64,000 nt of DNA. Source: Clostridia bacterium (GTDB lineage: Bacteria > Bacillota > Clostridia > Christensenellales > Borkfalkiaceae). The DNA is taken from positions 1 through 64,000 of the forward strand of contig JAFTQB010000013.1 of NCBI GenBank assembly GCA_017462985.1. The letters are read 5' to 3'. The notes below the pieces were generated by a model. That model was not told where the DNA came from. It did not search any database and worked only from the letters and a program-made list of their open reading frames with translations. Below, in pieces: positions 8,249-17,192 of the stretch; positions within the stretch are counted from its first letter, which is position 1; each line of letters starts with the position of its first letter. The position numbers were made by a program, and so were the translations under genes.

Positions 8249-9556
8249 ATGGATTTATTTGATTTCAACAACAACGAAGAAACCGCAAAGCCCTTAGCGG
8301 AACGGATGCGCGCCAATTCCTTGAACGAGTTTATCGGTCAAAAGCATATCGTATCCGAAAATTCCTTGCTTCGGCGCGCGATCGCCACGGATAAGCTTGG
8401 AAGCTGTATTTTTTGGGGACCTCCCGGATGCGGCAAAACGACTTTGGCGAATATCATTGCGCTTGGTACGAACGGGGAATTTATTAAGTTAAACGCCGTT
8501 AACGCGGGCGTTGCGGACGTGAAGAAAGCGGTGGAGACCGCGCGGGAAAATTTGAAGCTGTTCGGCAAGCGCACCTATCTGATGCTTGACGAGTGCCACC
8601 GTTTTAGCAAAACGCAAAGCGATTCCTTGCTTCCCGCGATTGAACAGGGTACGATTATTTTTATCGGCTCTACTACGGAAAATCCCTACGCTTCGATGAC
8701 GCCCGCAATCGTATCGAGGTGCAGGGTGTTCGAGTTTAAGCGGCTGACGAAAGAGGATATCGAGGAAGCGCTTTACGCGGCGATCAAGAGCCGACACAAG
8801 GGGCTTGGAAAGATGAATCTTTCGGTGGACGACGAGGCGGTGAAGCATATCGCCTTGGTGGCGGGCGGCGATCTTCGCACGGCGTATAACGCGTTGGAGC
8901 TTGCCGCGCTGACGACGGCGCCGAACGAAAACGGGCAAATTCATATTACGCTTGCCGACGCGGAGCAATCCATTCAACGAAAGGCGCTTTCGTATAACGA
9001 GGACAGTTATTACGATTATCTTTCGGCGTTTTGCAAATCCTTGCGCGGAAGCGACGCGAACGCGGCGCTGTATTACGCGATGCGGCTGATAGAGGGCGGT
9101 TGTGATCCGATGCTCGTGGCGCGCCGTTTGGTCGTTCATTCGGCGGAGGACGTAGGTATGGCGGATCCCCGCGCGTTGCAGATCGCAACGTCCGCGATGT
9201 ACGCGTTGGAAAAGATCGGCTATCCCGAAGCGATGATCCCGCTTTCGGAAGCGATCATCTACGTATGCGAGGCGGAAAAAAGCAATTCCGTGGTGCTGGC
9301 GATGTACGCGGCGAAGGACGACGCGGTTTCCGCTACGGAAGATACCGTACCGCCTTATTTGCGGGATAATTCTTACGGCAGCGCGCAGGATAAAGCGAAC
9401 AGCCGCGCGTATAAATATCCGCATAATTACGGCGGCTACGTGGAACAGCAGTACCTGCCCGACGGCTTAAAGGATAAGGTTTATTATATTCCCAACGATC
9501 GTGGCTATGAATTGGAAGTGAAAGCCGTTCGCGCGCGAAAGGGCAAAAAGCATTGA
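8249..9556 (+). CDS. rarA: replication-associated recombination protein A (AAA+ ATPase)
   Basis: RarA/MgsA is the bacterial WRNIP1 homologue, a AAA+ clamp-loader-like ATPase acting at stalled replication forks. Walker A is WGPPGCGKTTLA (about residue 57), Walker B YLMLDECHRF, sensor 1 FIGSTTENPY, and an Arg finger stretch IVSRCRVFEF follows. The C-terminal tetramerisation part includes LVVHSAEDVGMADP and ends with KYPHNYGGYVEQQYLPD, both typical. The length of 435 residues is normal. Confidence 0.94.
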   Translation: MDLFDFNNNEETAKPLAERMRANSLNEFIGQKHIVSENSLLRRAIATDKLGSCIFWGPPGCGKTTLANIIALGTNGEFIKLNAVNAGVADVKKAVETARENLKLFGKRTYLMLDECHRFSKTQSDSLLPAIEQGTIIFIGSTTENPYASMTPAIVSRCRVFEFKRLTKEDIEEALYAAIKSRHKGLGKMNLSVDDEAVKHIALVAGGDLRTAYNALELAALTTAPNENGQIHITLADAEQSIQRKALSYNEDSYYDYLSAFCKSLRGSDANAALYYAMRLIEGGCDPMLVARRLVVHSAEDVGMADPRALQIATSAMYALEKIGYPEAMIPLSEAIIYVCEAEKSNSVVLAMYAAKDDAVSATEDTVPPYLRDNSYGSAQDKANSRAYKYPHNYGGYVEQQYLPDGLKDKVYYIPNDRGYELEVKAVRARKGKKH

Positions 9557-9568
9557 GAGGAAAAACGA

Positions 9569-10054
9569 ATGAAGTGTTTGTATTGTGATTGTACGGAAAG
9601 CAAAGTGATCGATTCGCGTTCTGCCGACGATAATAAAACCATTCGCCGCCGCAGAGAGTGTACGGCTTGCGGAAGACGGTTCACTACTTACGAAACGATC
9701 GAGGTAACGCCCATGCTCGTGGTGAAAAACGACGGCACGCGGGAAGCGTTCAACGAGGAAAAAGTGCGCCGCGGGATTGCGAAATCCTGTGAAAAACGCC
9801 CTGTTTCCGCGGCGGATATCGACGAGATGGTTTCGGATATTTCCAAGCAGGTATATAACAGTATGATGAGCGAGATCACCTCCAAGGCGATTGGGGAAAT
9901 GGTGATGGAGCGTTTGAAAAAGGTGGACGAGGTTTCCTACGTGCGCTACGCTTCCGTCTACCGTTCGTTTCAAGATATTTCTTCGTTTATGAGCGAGCTG
10001 AAAAAGATGATGCGCGCGCCGCGCGAGGGAAAAAAGGACGGTAAAGAAGAATAA
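9569..10054 (+). CDS. nrdR: transcriptional repressor NrdR
   Basis: NrdR represses ribonucleotide reductase genes by sensing ATP/dATP. The 161-residue protein starts with a four-Cys zinc ribbon (C3, C6, C31, C34), then TIRRRRECTACGRRFTTYE, and an ATP-cone domain at about 46-136. Its stop shares one base with the ispG start. No candidate NrdR box was identified within this window, and no nrd gene is present, so its targets are elsewhere. Confidence 0.95.
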   Translation: MKCLYCDCTESKVIDSRSADDNKTIRRRRECTACGRRFTTYETIEVTPMLVVKNDGTREAFNEEKVRRGIAKSCEKRPVSAADIDEMVSDISKQVYNSMMSEITSKAIGEMVMERLKKVDEVSYVRYASVYRSFQDISSFMSELKKMMRAPREGKKDGKEE

Positions 10055-11112
10055 TGACCACGCGTGAAAACACCTCGCGGATTATCGTCGGCGGCGTAGC
10101 GGTCGGCGGCGGCGCGAGCGTGAAAATTCAATCGATGACGACGACGAAAACGGCGGATACGGAAAGTACGCTCGCTCAGATTTTCGCGCTGAAAAAGGCG
10201 GGCTGCGAGATCGTGCGCGTGGCGGTTGCCGACGAGGCGGACTCGCTCGCAATCAAAACGCTTTGCGAAAAAAGCCCGTTGCCCGTGGTGGCGGATATCC
10301 ATTTTTCCCATCGGCTCGCCGTGGCGGCGATCGAAAACGGCGCGCATAAAGTGCGTATCAATCCCGGAAATATCGGGGGCGAAAAAGAGATCAAATTCGT
10401 TGCCGATTGCGTGAAAGATCACGGGATCCCCGTGCGCGTGGGCGCGAATACGGGAAGCATCGAGCCGCACTTTTTGCAACAATACGGCAGGAGCGCGGAA
10501 GCGTTGGTGGAAAGCGCTTTGTATAACGTTTCGGCGTTGGAAAAATTCGGCGTGAGGGATATCGCGATCTCGGTGAAAGCTTCGTCCGTGCCGATGACGG
10601 TGAACGCGTACCTGCTCCTTGCCAATCGCACCTCGTATCCCCTGCATTTGGGGGTTACGGAAGCGGGTGCGAGCGCGGACGGGATTGTGAAAAGCTCGGT
10701 GGGGATCGGCGCCGTTTTGTTGCAGGGCGTGGGGGATACGATCAGAGTATCTTTGACGGACGATCCCGTGCAAGAGGTGTACGCCGCGAAGCGTATTTTA
10801 AGCGCGTGCGGGCTTTTGGACGATTGCGTAGAAGTGATCTCTTGCCCCACATGCGGTCGGTGCGAATGGGACAGTATGGCGCTTGCAAGAGAGGTTTCTA
10901 ATCTTGTGCTTGCCTACCGTAAGCGCGCGAAGATCGCCGTGATGGGTTGCGTGGTGAACGGCCCCGGGGAAGCGAGGGACGCGGATCTTGGAATCGCGGG
11001 CGGAAAAGGGTATTGCCTGATCTTCAAAAAGGGAGAGCCGTATAAAAAAGTGGAAGCGAGCGCGGCGAGAGAAGCGTTTTTAAGCGAGCTGAAAGGATTT
11101 TTGGAAGAATGA
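10054..11112 (+). CDS. ispG: 4-hydroxy-3-methylbut-2-enyl diphosphate synthase (flavodoxin)
   Basis: IspG (GcpE) is the [4Fe-4S] enzyme of the MEP isoprenoid pathway that makes HMBPP. The 352-residue protein has an N-terminal TIM barrel (VADIHFSHRLA, RINPGNIGG) and a C-terminal cluster domain. Cluster ligands are visible in SCPTCGRCEWD (about residues 262-272) and MGCVVNGPGEA (about 297-307), the latter with the catalytic Glu. It overlaps the next gene by 4 bases (ATGA). ispG-polC adjacency is common in Clostridia. Confidence 0.95.
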   Translation: MTTRENTSRIIVGGVAVGGGASVKIQSMTTTKTADTESTLAQIFALKKAGCEIVRVAVADEADSLAIKTLCEKSPLPVVADIHFSHRLAVAAIENGAHKVRINPGNIGGEKEIKFVADCVKDHGIPVRVGANTGSIEPHFLQQYGRSAEALVESALYNVSALEKFGVRDIAISVKASSVPMTVNAYLLLANRTSYPLHLGVTEAGASADGIVKSSVGIGAVLLQGVGDTIRVSLTDDPVQEVYAAKRILSACGLLDDCVEVISCPTCGRCEWDSMALAREVSNLVLAYRKRAKIAVMGCVVNGPGEARDADLGIAGGKGYCLIFKKGEPYKKVEASAAREAFLSELKGFLEE

Positions 11113-12684
11113 ACAGAACGGATGAATACTTACAAAGGATACGCGAGTTGAGCGGCTTAAAAAACGCAATTTTAAGCGGTATCAACGTGTATAAAAATAC
11201 GAAAAAAAGCGGAGTTTTTATTGGTAACCGACCGTTCGTTTTCCGCGATGGAAGAAGCGCAGGCGACTCATATCACGCAGGAATTTTTGCCCGAAGATTT
11301 TTTGGCTGCCGTGCGGATTGTAAAACGGGTGTTGGACGAGGAAATTTTACGTTCGAAAATTTACGCGTACGTTTCCGAGGCGTTCCCCGCGGCGGCGGCG
11401 TTTTTAAAGGAAGAGGATATCAAGGTGCAAATGCTCACGAGCGGGGCGAATTTTTATTTCGATATCGCTTCGGGCGAGCAGTCGATCTTCACTTCGTCGA
11501 AGATCCTCGATTCTGTGAGCGCGTATCTTAGCGGCGCGTATTGCGGTAGTTTTTACGGCAACGTGCGCGTGGTGGAAAAACAACGCGATACCTCGATTTT
11601 GGAAGAGGTAGCCGAAAGTAAAGAGGAAACTTTCGTGGAAGAAACGCGGACTTTCCATATTGAAAATTTCAAAAAACTCGACGGCGCGGAAACGATACCC
11701 AAGGAAGCCGTGTATATCGCGGATATTGCGGGCGTCGAGGGCGTGTTTGCCGTTTGCGGTCAGATCATATTTTTGGAAGAAAAGCATTATATCAAGCACA
11801 ACGAGCAGACGGGCGAGGACATGGAAAAAACGCGGTTTTCCGTTACGATCTCCGACGGAACGGGAATGCTTCGAACGACGTATTTCCCCAAAAAACTCAC
11901 GGTGGATAAGGTGCGGGAATTGAAGCAGGGGGATACTATCGTCATCATCGGGAGCATGGAAGAATACAACGGCAATCTTTCCTTTAAGGCGGGCAAGATC
12001 AACTACGGCAACCCGCCCGAGGACTTTACGCCGATTGCAAAGGCGAGCAAGCCCGTGCCGAAATTTTATCACGCCGTTACGCCCGAACCGTACGTCGATT
12101 ATACGCAGGCGGGATTTTTCGATAATTTGACGAAGCCCGAGGCTTTGAAAAATCGCGTTTTCGTCGTGTTCGATTTGGAAACGACGGGCTTGGTGCACAA
12201 CCCCGCAATGGGAAAAATGGACAAGATCATCGAAATCGGCGCGGTGAAGCTCGTGAACGGCGAAATTACGGAAAAATTCGCTTCGTTCGTGGCTTGCAAG
12301 GAGCGTTTACCCGCGAAGATCGTAGAGTTGACGGGAATCCACGACGAGGATCTTTGCGGCGCGCCCGAGGTGGATCAGGTGCTTGCGGATTTTTTCAAAT
12401 TTGCAGACGGCGCAGTATTGGTAGGGCATAACGTGGGCTTCGACTATGCGTTCGTGAAATTCTACGGTGGGGAAAACGGCTTTGTATTTTCCAATCCCTC
12501 GCTGGATACGGTGGTGCTTTCGCAAGAGGTTTTGAAAGCGGAAGGCTTGCCCAATTATAAATTGAATACGGTCGCTGAATATTTCGGCTTTGAATTCAAT
12601 CATCACCGCGCGTTCGAGGACGCGGCAACGACGGCGAAAATTTTTATCGAACTCATTCGCCGCCGTGGAAAATTGCCTTTATAA
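11109..12684 (+). CDS. PolC-like OB-fold/DEDDh 3'-5' exonuclease protein, frameshifted; no polymerase domain
   Basis: The ATG at 11109 overlaps the ispG stop and reads 33 codons in one frame. After the A7 run at 11202-11208 the homologous reading is one base further on (TKKAEFLLVTD), and it stays open to 12684, giving about 524 residues if one A is dropped. Domains are: a PolC N-terminal-like region (about 1-190), an OB fold (about 195-310), and a DEDDh exonuclease (about 350-520) with VFDLETTGL, GHNVGFDYAFV and HRAFEDAA. PHP and polymerase domains of PolC are absent, so it is either a stand-alone proofreading protein or a truncated PolC. A start at TTG 11221 would avoid the frameshift but has no RBS. 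Confidence 0.8.
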
Positions 12685-12716
12685 GTGAATGACAAAAAAG
12701 AATAATACTAAAAAAG

Positions 12717-12743
12717 AAAAGAGGATCAAAGGATCCTCTTTTT
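12717..12743. terminator. bidirectional intrinsic terminator
   Basis: A 7-bp stem GAGGATC/GATCCTC (12721-12727 with 12732-12738) has a 4-base loop and is followed by five T. On the other strand an A-rich flank (12717-12720) gives a T-run. It closes the ispG/PolC-like unit and also serves convergent araC, whose stop codon lies inside the hairpin. Confidence 0.8.
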
Positions 12744-13586
12744 GTATTCGTAGGGGGTGATGTGGACGTATTTTTTGAATACTTTGATAAAGTAGCTTGG
12801 ATTATCGAAGCACAGTTTTTCAGAGATATCGTTCACCGTCAGTTTTTCGTGCGAACGCAGAAGCTTTTTCGATTCTTCAACTTTTAAGAAATTATAATAG
12901 TTTTTAATGGACGCACCGATTGTTTCTTTGAACGTTCTGTTTAAATACGCTTTCGTGTAGAATAGGCGTTCGCTTAAATAATCCAAGTTGATCGAACCGT
13001 AAATATTGCTTTTCAGATAAGCCAAGATTTTATTGATCAACTCGTTGGGAGATTCGTCTTTATAATTTAGATAGTATTTATCCGTCGTGCCTTTGACTTT
13101 TCTGGCAAGCTTGATCAAAAGCTCGATTAAATAATTTTGCGTAAGCTGCTGCCCGCCGATTTCGGGCCGATCAATAAATCGAGGCGCGGAATTAAAAGTG
13201 AAGGTGAACGTGGTGCGAATCTCGGAGATCATTTTTTTCAATATCTCTTTCAATTCGGGAGTAATCGTATGCTTTCCTATCAATAGCTTTAAAAGCTGAG
13301 ATTTTGCGCCAAAACAAATAAATAAGATCGTCGATTTCGTATTTTCCTTATTTTGGTATTCGTGGGGAATGTTCGGCTCGATCAGCAAAAGCTCGCCTTG
13401 GTGCAAAGTAATCTCTTCTTCCCCCACCGTGCAATAAGCCGAGCCTTCGTCGACGTAGCTCAATTCCCAAAAATCGTGCGTGTCGAGTTCTAAGTCGAAT
13501 TGTGAAGTAGCCTCGTAATATTCGACTGTGTACAGCTGATTGATTTTTATCGTGTCTTTAAACTTGACGTAGGAATAATTTCTCAT
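12726..13586 (-). CDS. AraC family transcriptional regulator with cupin sensor domain
   Basis: A 286-residue regulator. The N-terminal half looks like an AraC cupin-type ligand-binding domain (FWELSYVDEGSAYCTVG, ELLLIEPNIPHEY). The C-terminal ~100 residues carry two helix-turn-helix motifs: INLDYLSERLFYTKAYLNRTFKE, then VNDISEKLCFDNPSYFIKVFKK and ITPYEYKKRIL. It is the only regulator in the island and is transcribed away from the 28-kb glycan operon, so it most likely activates that operon in response to a sugar. The ligand is unknown. The -10 box lies six bases before the ATG, so the mRNA appears leaderless. Confidence 0.92.
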   Translation of the reverse strand: MRNYSYVKFKDTIKINQLYTVEYYEATSQFDLELDTHDFWELSYVDEGSAYCTVGEEEITLHQGELLLIEPNIPHEYQNKENTKSTILFICFGAKSQLLKLLIGKHTITPELKEILKKMISEIRTTFTFTFNSAPRFIDRPEIGGQQLTQNYLIELLIKLARKVKGTTDKYYLNYKDESPNELINKILAYLKSNIYGSINLDYLSERLFYTKAYLNRTFKETIGASIKNYYNFLKVEESKKLLRSHEKLTVNDISEKLCFDNPSYFIKVFKKYVHITPYEYKKRIL

Positions 13587-13592
13587 ATCTTT

Positions 13593-13621
13593 ATTATATC
13601 TATATTTCCCAAAATTGTCAA
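13593..13621 (-). promoter_or_regulatory. sigma-A promoter of araC, apparently leaderless
   Basis: On the minus strand TTGACA (13616-13621), a 17-base spacer and TATAAT (13593-13598) form a perfect consensus promoter. Only six bases (AAAGAT) separate the -10 from the ATG of araC, so the predicted transcription start falls at or next to the start codon. Confidence 0.85.
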
Positions 13622-13647
13622 CGGACGAAAGGATAAAAAATTGAAGC

Positions 13648-13680
13648 TGTATCTTTTTTTACCATATTTTGTATCGTTTT
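13648..13680 (+). promoter_or_regulatory. candidate AraC operator: two direct half-sites 22 bp apart
   Basis: Two copies of TGTATCnTTTT start at 13648 and 13670, a spacing of two helical turns. The second lies five bases before the -35 of the operon promoter. This is the usual geometry for class II activation by AraC-family dimers. Binding by the adjacent regulator is inferred. Confidence 0.5.
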
Positions 13681-13685
13681 CAATC

Positions 13686-13715
13686 TTGTTTTTTTGTTTG
13701 TGCCTATGATAGAAT
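13686..13715 (+). promoter_or_regulatory. promoter of the glycan operon
   Basis: TTGTTT (13686-13691), an 18-base spacer and TAGAAT (13710-13715) precede the first ORF of the operon by 30 bases. The weak -35 and long spacer fit a promoter needing an activator. Confidence 0.55.
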
Positions 13716-13745
13716 AAAATTACAAAAAATTCATAGGGGGTTCTT

Positions 13746-13886
13746 ATGCAAAAATTAAAAAATTACGTTGCACCGTTCGTCGATCTCGTCAAAATCGAAA
13801 GCCTTGACGTATTGACGATCAGTTATGAGTATCAAGTGGGTGAACCCGATCCGTTCAACCCTGGGCACAACCCTTGGCAAAGCTAA
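13746..13886 (+). CDS. 46-residue peptide, first ORF of the glycan operon
   Basis: A strong RBS (AGGGGG, five-base spacing) precedes ATG 13746, and the ORF ends at TAA 13886, nineteen bases before the large surface-protein gene. The product begins MQKLKNYVAPFVDLV, contains IESLDVLTIS, and ends in a Pro/Asn/Gly-rich tail (PDPFNPGHNPWQS). There is no signal peptide, TM segment or Cys. I recall short peptides of this general form (basic start, 'DVLT' core, polar tail) ahead of surface-protein genes in other anaerobes, but have not checked this. Possible roles include a leader peptide, a regulatory peptide or a secreted small protein. Confidence 0.6.
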   Translation: MQKLKNYVAPFVDLVKIESLDVLTISYEYQVGEPDPFNPGHNPWQS

Positions 13887-13904
13887 AAAATAGGAGGAAA
13901 AAAG

Positions 13905-16121
13905 ATGAAAAAGAATTCTTTGGTAAAAATTGCTACTTTGGTAGTAGGCTGTTGCGTAGCAACACTTTCGGGCGTACAGCTTTTGATCGCGCAAGCGGAG
14001 GGCGAGCCTGCTCTTGCGATGGACTACGGCGCGGCTGTTAAAATTACGAGCGCAGAAGACGAGCCGAACGGCTTGCGTTTCAGCTCGATGATGAGCGTGG
14101 ACGACTACGCTTGGTTTGCGGAAAACGTGGGTGAGGAAAAAACCTATCGATCGGTGCAGTTCGGTATGGCGATCGCGCCTGCGGATTATTTGACGGAAGG
14201 ACACGAGCTGACGGAAGCAAACCTGTTTGGCGATAGTGCGATTTACGATTGGGCTACATATGACGAAGCAACGGACAAATGGGTGTACGAAGGGGCCGAC
14301 GGCGCAATCGTGGACGGCGAGCAAACGCCCGTGCGTATCGTAAATATCGTAGGCGATAAAATGTTCGAACGGAACGGAATGATGATGTTCGACGGCGCGC
14401 TCACCGATTATGAGGAAGCGAATATCGTGCGCGATTTCGTAGGGCGCGGTTGGTATGCGTTGACGGCGCAAGACGGTACCGTTACCTACGAAATGGCGTC
14501 TTGGGCGCAGGGCGTGAACGAGAACGGGGAAACGGACGGCGTTGCGGATATCGAAAACAACACCCGTTCGATGATTTGGATATCGCAAACGGCGGTAGCC
14601 GATACGGCGGACGACGCGCCTACCGATACGCAGAAAGCTCAAATCAAAACGAAGTATTTCGATACGATCAAAGATAACCTTGCGATGACGGAATCGACGA
14701 AAGCGATCACCGCGCAAACGACGGTGGCAGGCGATTCCTATACGGGCGCACATTCGCAAACGGAAATGACTGCCGTTGCTACCTTTGCGCTTGACGGCGG
14801 CGGCGAGTATACGCAAGAGATCAATATTCTTGAATGGACTTCCGCTCAAGCGGATTGGATGGATAAAATGAGCGTTGACGGCTACGGCGTTGTAACGGGC
14901 AAGAGCCGTAGCAGCGGCGTTGCGTTGACGGCGGCTTACTTTGATAATCTTTCGACGACGGTAAAGGTGGCGCTTCCTATTGCTTCCAGAAAGGATATGG
15001 ACGCGCTTGGATTTGCCGCAAAAGACGGCGATGCGACGAATTGGATGTATGGCGTTTATTTGCAGCTTGTCAACGATATCGATTATGCCGTAGACGTTGC
15101 GGACGATTACGCGTACGTGAAAGACGGGTACCGTATGGAGGATAGCAATTCGGACGCTGATCTTTGGGATAGATATTTGATTCCCATTGCGGCTTCTACT
15201 GCAGGTGCTAGCACGCGTGGCGCAACGATTACTAACGGTCAATTAGAATGGGGTATTTTTGGAAATATTGGCGGGAGAATTTTCGAGGCGGAAATCAACG
15301 GTAACGGCTACGCCATCAAAAATGCCGTAATCCCTTACGGTACAGTATTTAATTATGCAACGAATAACGGATTTAAAGCGATTACGAACAATAATTTTAT
15401 CGGTTCGCTTGCTTATGGCGGCGCGTTAAAAAATATTGCATTTACGGGTCTGGAATTTGAAGATCCTACCCAAGTTGCTGCGGCGGGAACGAACAATCCT
15501 TATTATACCGACGCTAATACGAATAATGAGGGAACGCAATTGAAAACCAACGGTTATATTACGGGTAGTGCAATGTCTTCTTATGCAAGTAATCCTGTTA
15601 ACTACGGTTCTTATCAAGCGTATAATACTTCTTATCAAGCAGGATTAATTGGAAGTATGCAAAACGCAATCGTTGAGAACGTATATGTTGAAGCGGTGTT
15701 GAAAAATGGATCTTACGGACTGGATACAGGCAACGGCTTAATCGTAGGAAATATCGATGTGGATTATGCTCCTGGCGGTGAAGTATATCGCGGCACGAGT
15801 ACTTCCGTGAAAAATTGTATTACGAAAACCGCGTATTGGACTTCCTCCAACGTTAGTTATTATGGGGCTAGCGTAAATGCAGGGATGGGTTCTGTTGTAG
15901 GTAGAAATAAGGCTACGGCTGCGCAGGTGGAAAACTGCTTTACCGTTACCTATTCGGGAACAGGTTTAAAAGCAATCGATTTAACGCACGTATTCGGCGG
16001 TGGGCTTTCAAGCAGTTATCAACTTTCGACGAACTGCGCGGTGTATACGAGCGTGGACGAATTTGCGACGGCGCAAGCGAGCATTTACGATAGTCTTGTA
16101 ATGGCGAAATATTTGAATTAA
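13905..16121 (+). CDS. large secreted protein with C-terminal module shared with the 30.7-kb lipoprotein
   Basis: A 738-residue protein with a Sec signal peptide (basic MKKNSLVKIA, hydrophobic core, cleavage near AQAEG about residue 31). Residues 35-260 form a domain with LRFSSMMSVDDYAWF and QFGMAIAPADYL. Residues 357-738 repeat almost motif for motif in the lipoprotein at 30725-32998; this module is Gly/Asn/Tyr-rich with short beta repeats (GLIGSMQNAIVENVYVEAV, MGSVVGRN), suggesting a GLUG-like right-handed beta helix. There is no sortase motif, so it is released or non-covalently attached. No enzyme motif was recognised. A role in binding glycan at the surface is inferred from context. Confidence 0.7.
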   Translation: MKKNSLVKIATLVVGCCVATLSGVQLLIAQAEGEPALAMDYGAAVKITSAEDEPNGLRFSSMMSVDDYAWFAENVGEEKTYRSVQFGMAIAPADYLTEGHELTEANLFGDSAIYDWATYDEATDKWVYEGADGAIVDGEQTPVRIVNIVGDKMFERNGMMMFDGALTDYEEANIVRDFVGRGWYALTAQDGTVTYEMASWAQGVNENGETDGVADIENNTRSMIWISQTAVADTADDAPTDTQKAQIKTKYFDTIKDNLAMTESTKAITAQTTVAGDSYTGAHSQTEMTAVATFALDGGGEYTQEINILEWTSAQADWMDKMSVDGYGVVTGKSRSSGVALTAAYFDNLSTTVKVALPIASRKDMDALGFAAKDGDATNWMYGVYLQLVNDIDYAVDVADDYAYVKDGYRMEDSNSDADLWDRYLIPIAASTAGASTRGATITNGQLEWGIFGNIGGRIFEAEINGNGYAIKNAVIPYGTVFNYATNNGFKAITNNNFIGSLAYGGALKNIAFTGLEFEDPTQVAAAGTNNPYYTDANTNNEGTQLKTNGYITGSAMSSYASNPVNYGSYQAYNTSYQAGLIGSMQNAIVENVYVEAVLKNGSYGLDTGNGLIVGNIDVDYAPGGEVYRGTSTSVKNCITKTAYWTSSNVSYYGASVNAGMGSVVGRNKATAAQVENCFTVTYSGTGLKAIDLTHVFGGGLSSSYQLSTNCAVYTSVDEFATAQASIYDSLVMAKYLN
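14973..16118 (+). repeat. copy 1 of a duplicated ~380-residue protein module
   Basis: Starts at PIASRKDMDALGFA and runs to the end of the protein. The matching copy is at 31848-32995. Conserved blocks include DADLWDRYLIPIAA, NAVIPYG, FTGLEFEDP, NNPYYTDAN and TAYWTSSNV, and parts are near-identical at DNA level. Confidence 0.85.
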
Positions 16122-16133
16122 AAGAGGTAAATT

Positions 16134-17162
16134 ATGGCTATCCAAACGGTGTTGGGGGAGATCCCCGCCGAAAAATTGGGCGTAACGCTGGCGCACGAGC
16201 ATATTCTGATCGACCTTCGTCCAATCGTTGCAGAGCCGACGGAGAGGAAAGAGGTATTTTATCAAAAGCTGACGATGGCGAACCGTTATTTGGTGTATAA
16301 CGATCCGTATACGCTTTTGGATAACGCGCTGATCGATAGCGAAGAGATCGCGATCAAGGAAATGAAGCTTTTCAAAGCGGCGGGCGGCGTATCCGTCGTG
16401 GACGTAACCTTGGACGAGATTGCCAGAGATCCTTTGGCGCTTCAAAGAATTTCCTCGGCGTCGGGCGTGAATCTCGTGATGGGTTGCGGACATTATACGA
16501 ACGCTTCCCTACCCGAAGCGGTGCACCGTGCGAGCGTGAACGAGCTTGCCAAAGGAATGATCGACGATCTGACGGTGGGCGTACGGGATACGGGCGTGAA
16601 AGCGGGCGTGATCGGGGAGATCGGCACAAGCGCGAAAATCACGGATACCGAACGAAAAGTCCTTGCGGCGGCAGGTATTGCCGCCGCAGAGACGGGAAAA
16701 GCGGTGCAGGTGCATACCGCGCTTTACGAAGAAAATGGGATCGAAGTGATCGAAACGCTGAAAAGATACGGCGTTTCGCCGCAAAAGATTGCGATCGATC
16801 ACGTGGACGTAAAGCTTCGCGAGGATTATTTATATAAGCTCTTGGATATGGGAGCATACGTGGAATTTGATAATTTCGGAAAGGAATTTTATATTTCCGC
16901 GCGTTCGGGCGCGATTTTAAACGAACGGTTTGCATACGATTTGGAGCGCGCGCAGTTGATCGCGAAATTGGTGAAAAGAGGGTATTTGAAGCAAATTTTG
17001 ATCACGAACGATATTTGCCTTAAATCGATGCTTTGCGAATACGGCGGCAACGGTTACGGGCATATTTTGAAAACGGTGAAGGATATGCTTCTCGATCAAG
17101 GTTTAAGCGAACGTGATTTTAAAACGCTCGTTGAAAATAACGTAGCTGAATTTTTAGAATAA
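16134..17162 (+). CDS. phosphotriesterase-family metal hydrolase (possible lactonase)
   Basis: A 342-residue amidohydrolase-superfamily protein of the phosphotriesterase group. The binuclear site is readable: AHEHI (HxH, about residues 20-24), a bridging Glu in VIGEIGTS in place of the carboxylated Lys of classical PTE, VHT, IDHVD and the final Asp in NDICLK. The Glu-bridged subgroup includes lactonases and proteins of unknown substrate. In a sugar operon with an oxidoreductase, hydrolysis of a sugar lactone or ester is plausible but inferred. No signal peptide is seen, so it is cytoplasmic. Confidence 0.8.
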   Translation: MAIQTVLGEIPAEKLGVTLAHEHILIDLRPIVAEPTERKEVFYQKLTMANRYLVYNDPYTLLDNALIDSEEIAIKEMKLFKAAGGVSVVDVTLDEIARDPLALQRISSASGVNLVMGCGHYTNASLPEAVHRASVNELAKGMIDDLTVGVRDTGVKAGVIGEIGTSAKITDTERKVLAAAGIAAAETGKAVQVHTALYEENGIEVIETLKRYGVSPQKIAIDHVDVKLREDYLYKLLDMGAYVEFDNFGKEFYISARSGAILNERFAYDLERAQLIAKLVKRGYLKQILITNDICLKSMLCEYGGNGYGHILKTVKDMLLDQGLSERDFKTLVENNVAEFLE

Positions 17163-17192
17163 AGGAAAAAGTGTTTTTAGAAGGAGTAAGAA

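Noticed and set aside
11190..11230. Programmed -1 frameshift at the A-rich run of the PolC-like gene
   Set aside because: A -1 shift gives a TAA at 11225-11227; the homologous body is in the +1 frame.
13755..15242. Long antisense ORF of 495 codons opposite the first surface protein
   Set aside because: Arg/His/Val-rich shadow of a real gene with signal peptide and RBS on the other strand; similar shadows lie opposite the isomerase gene (39270-40640) and infB (46703-48232).
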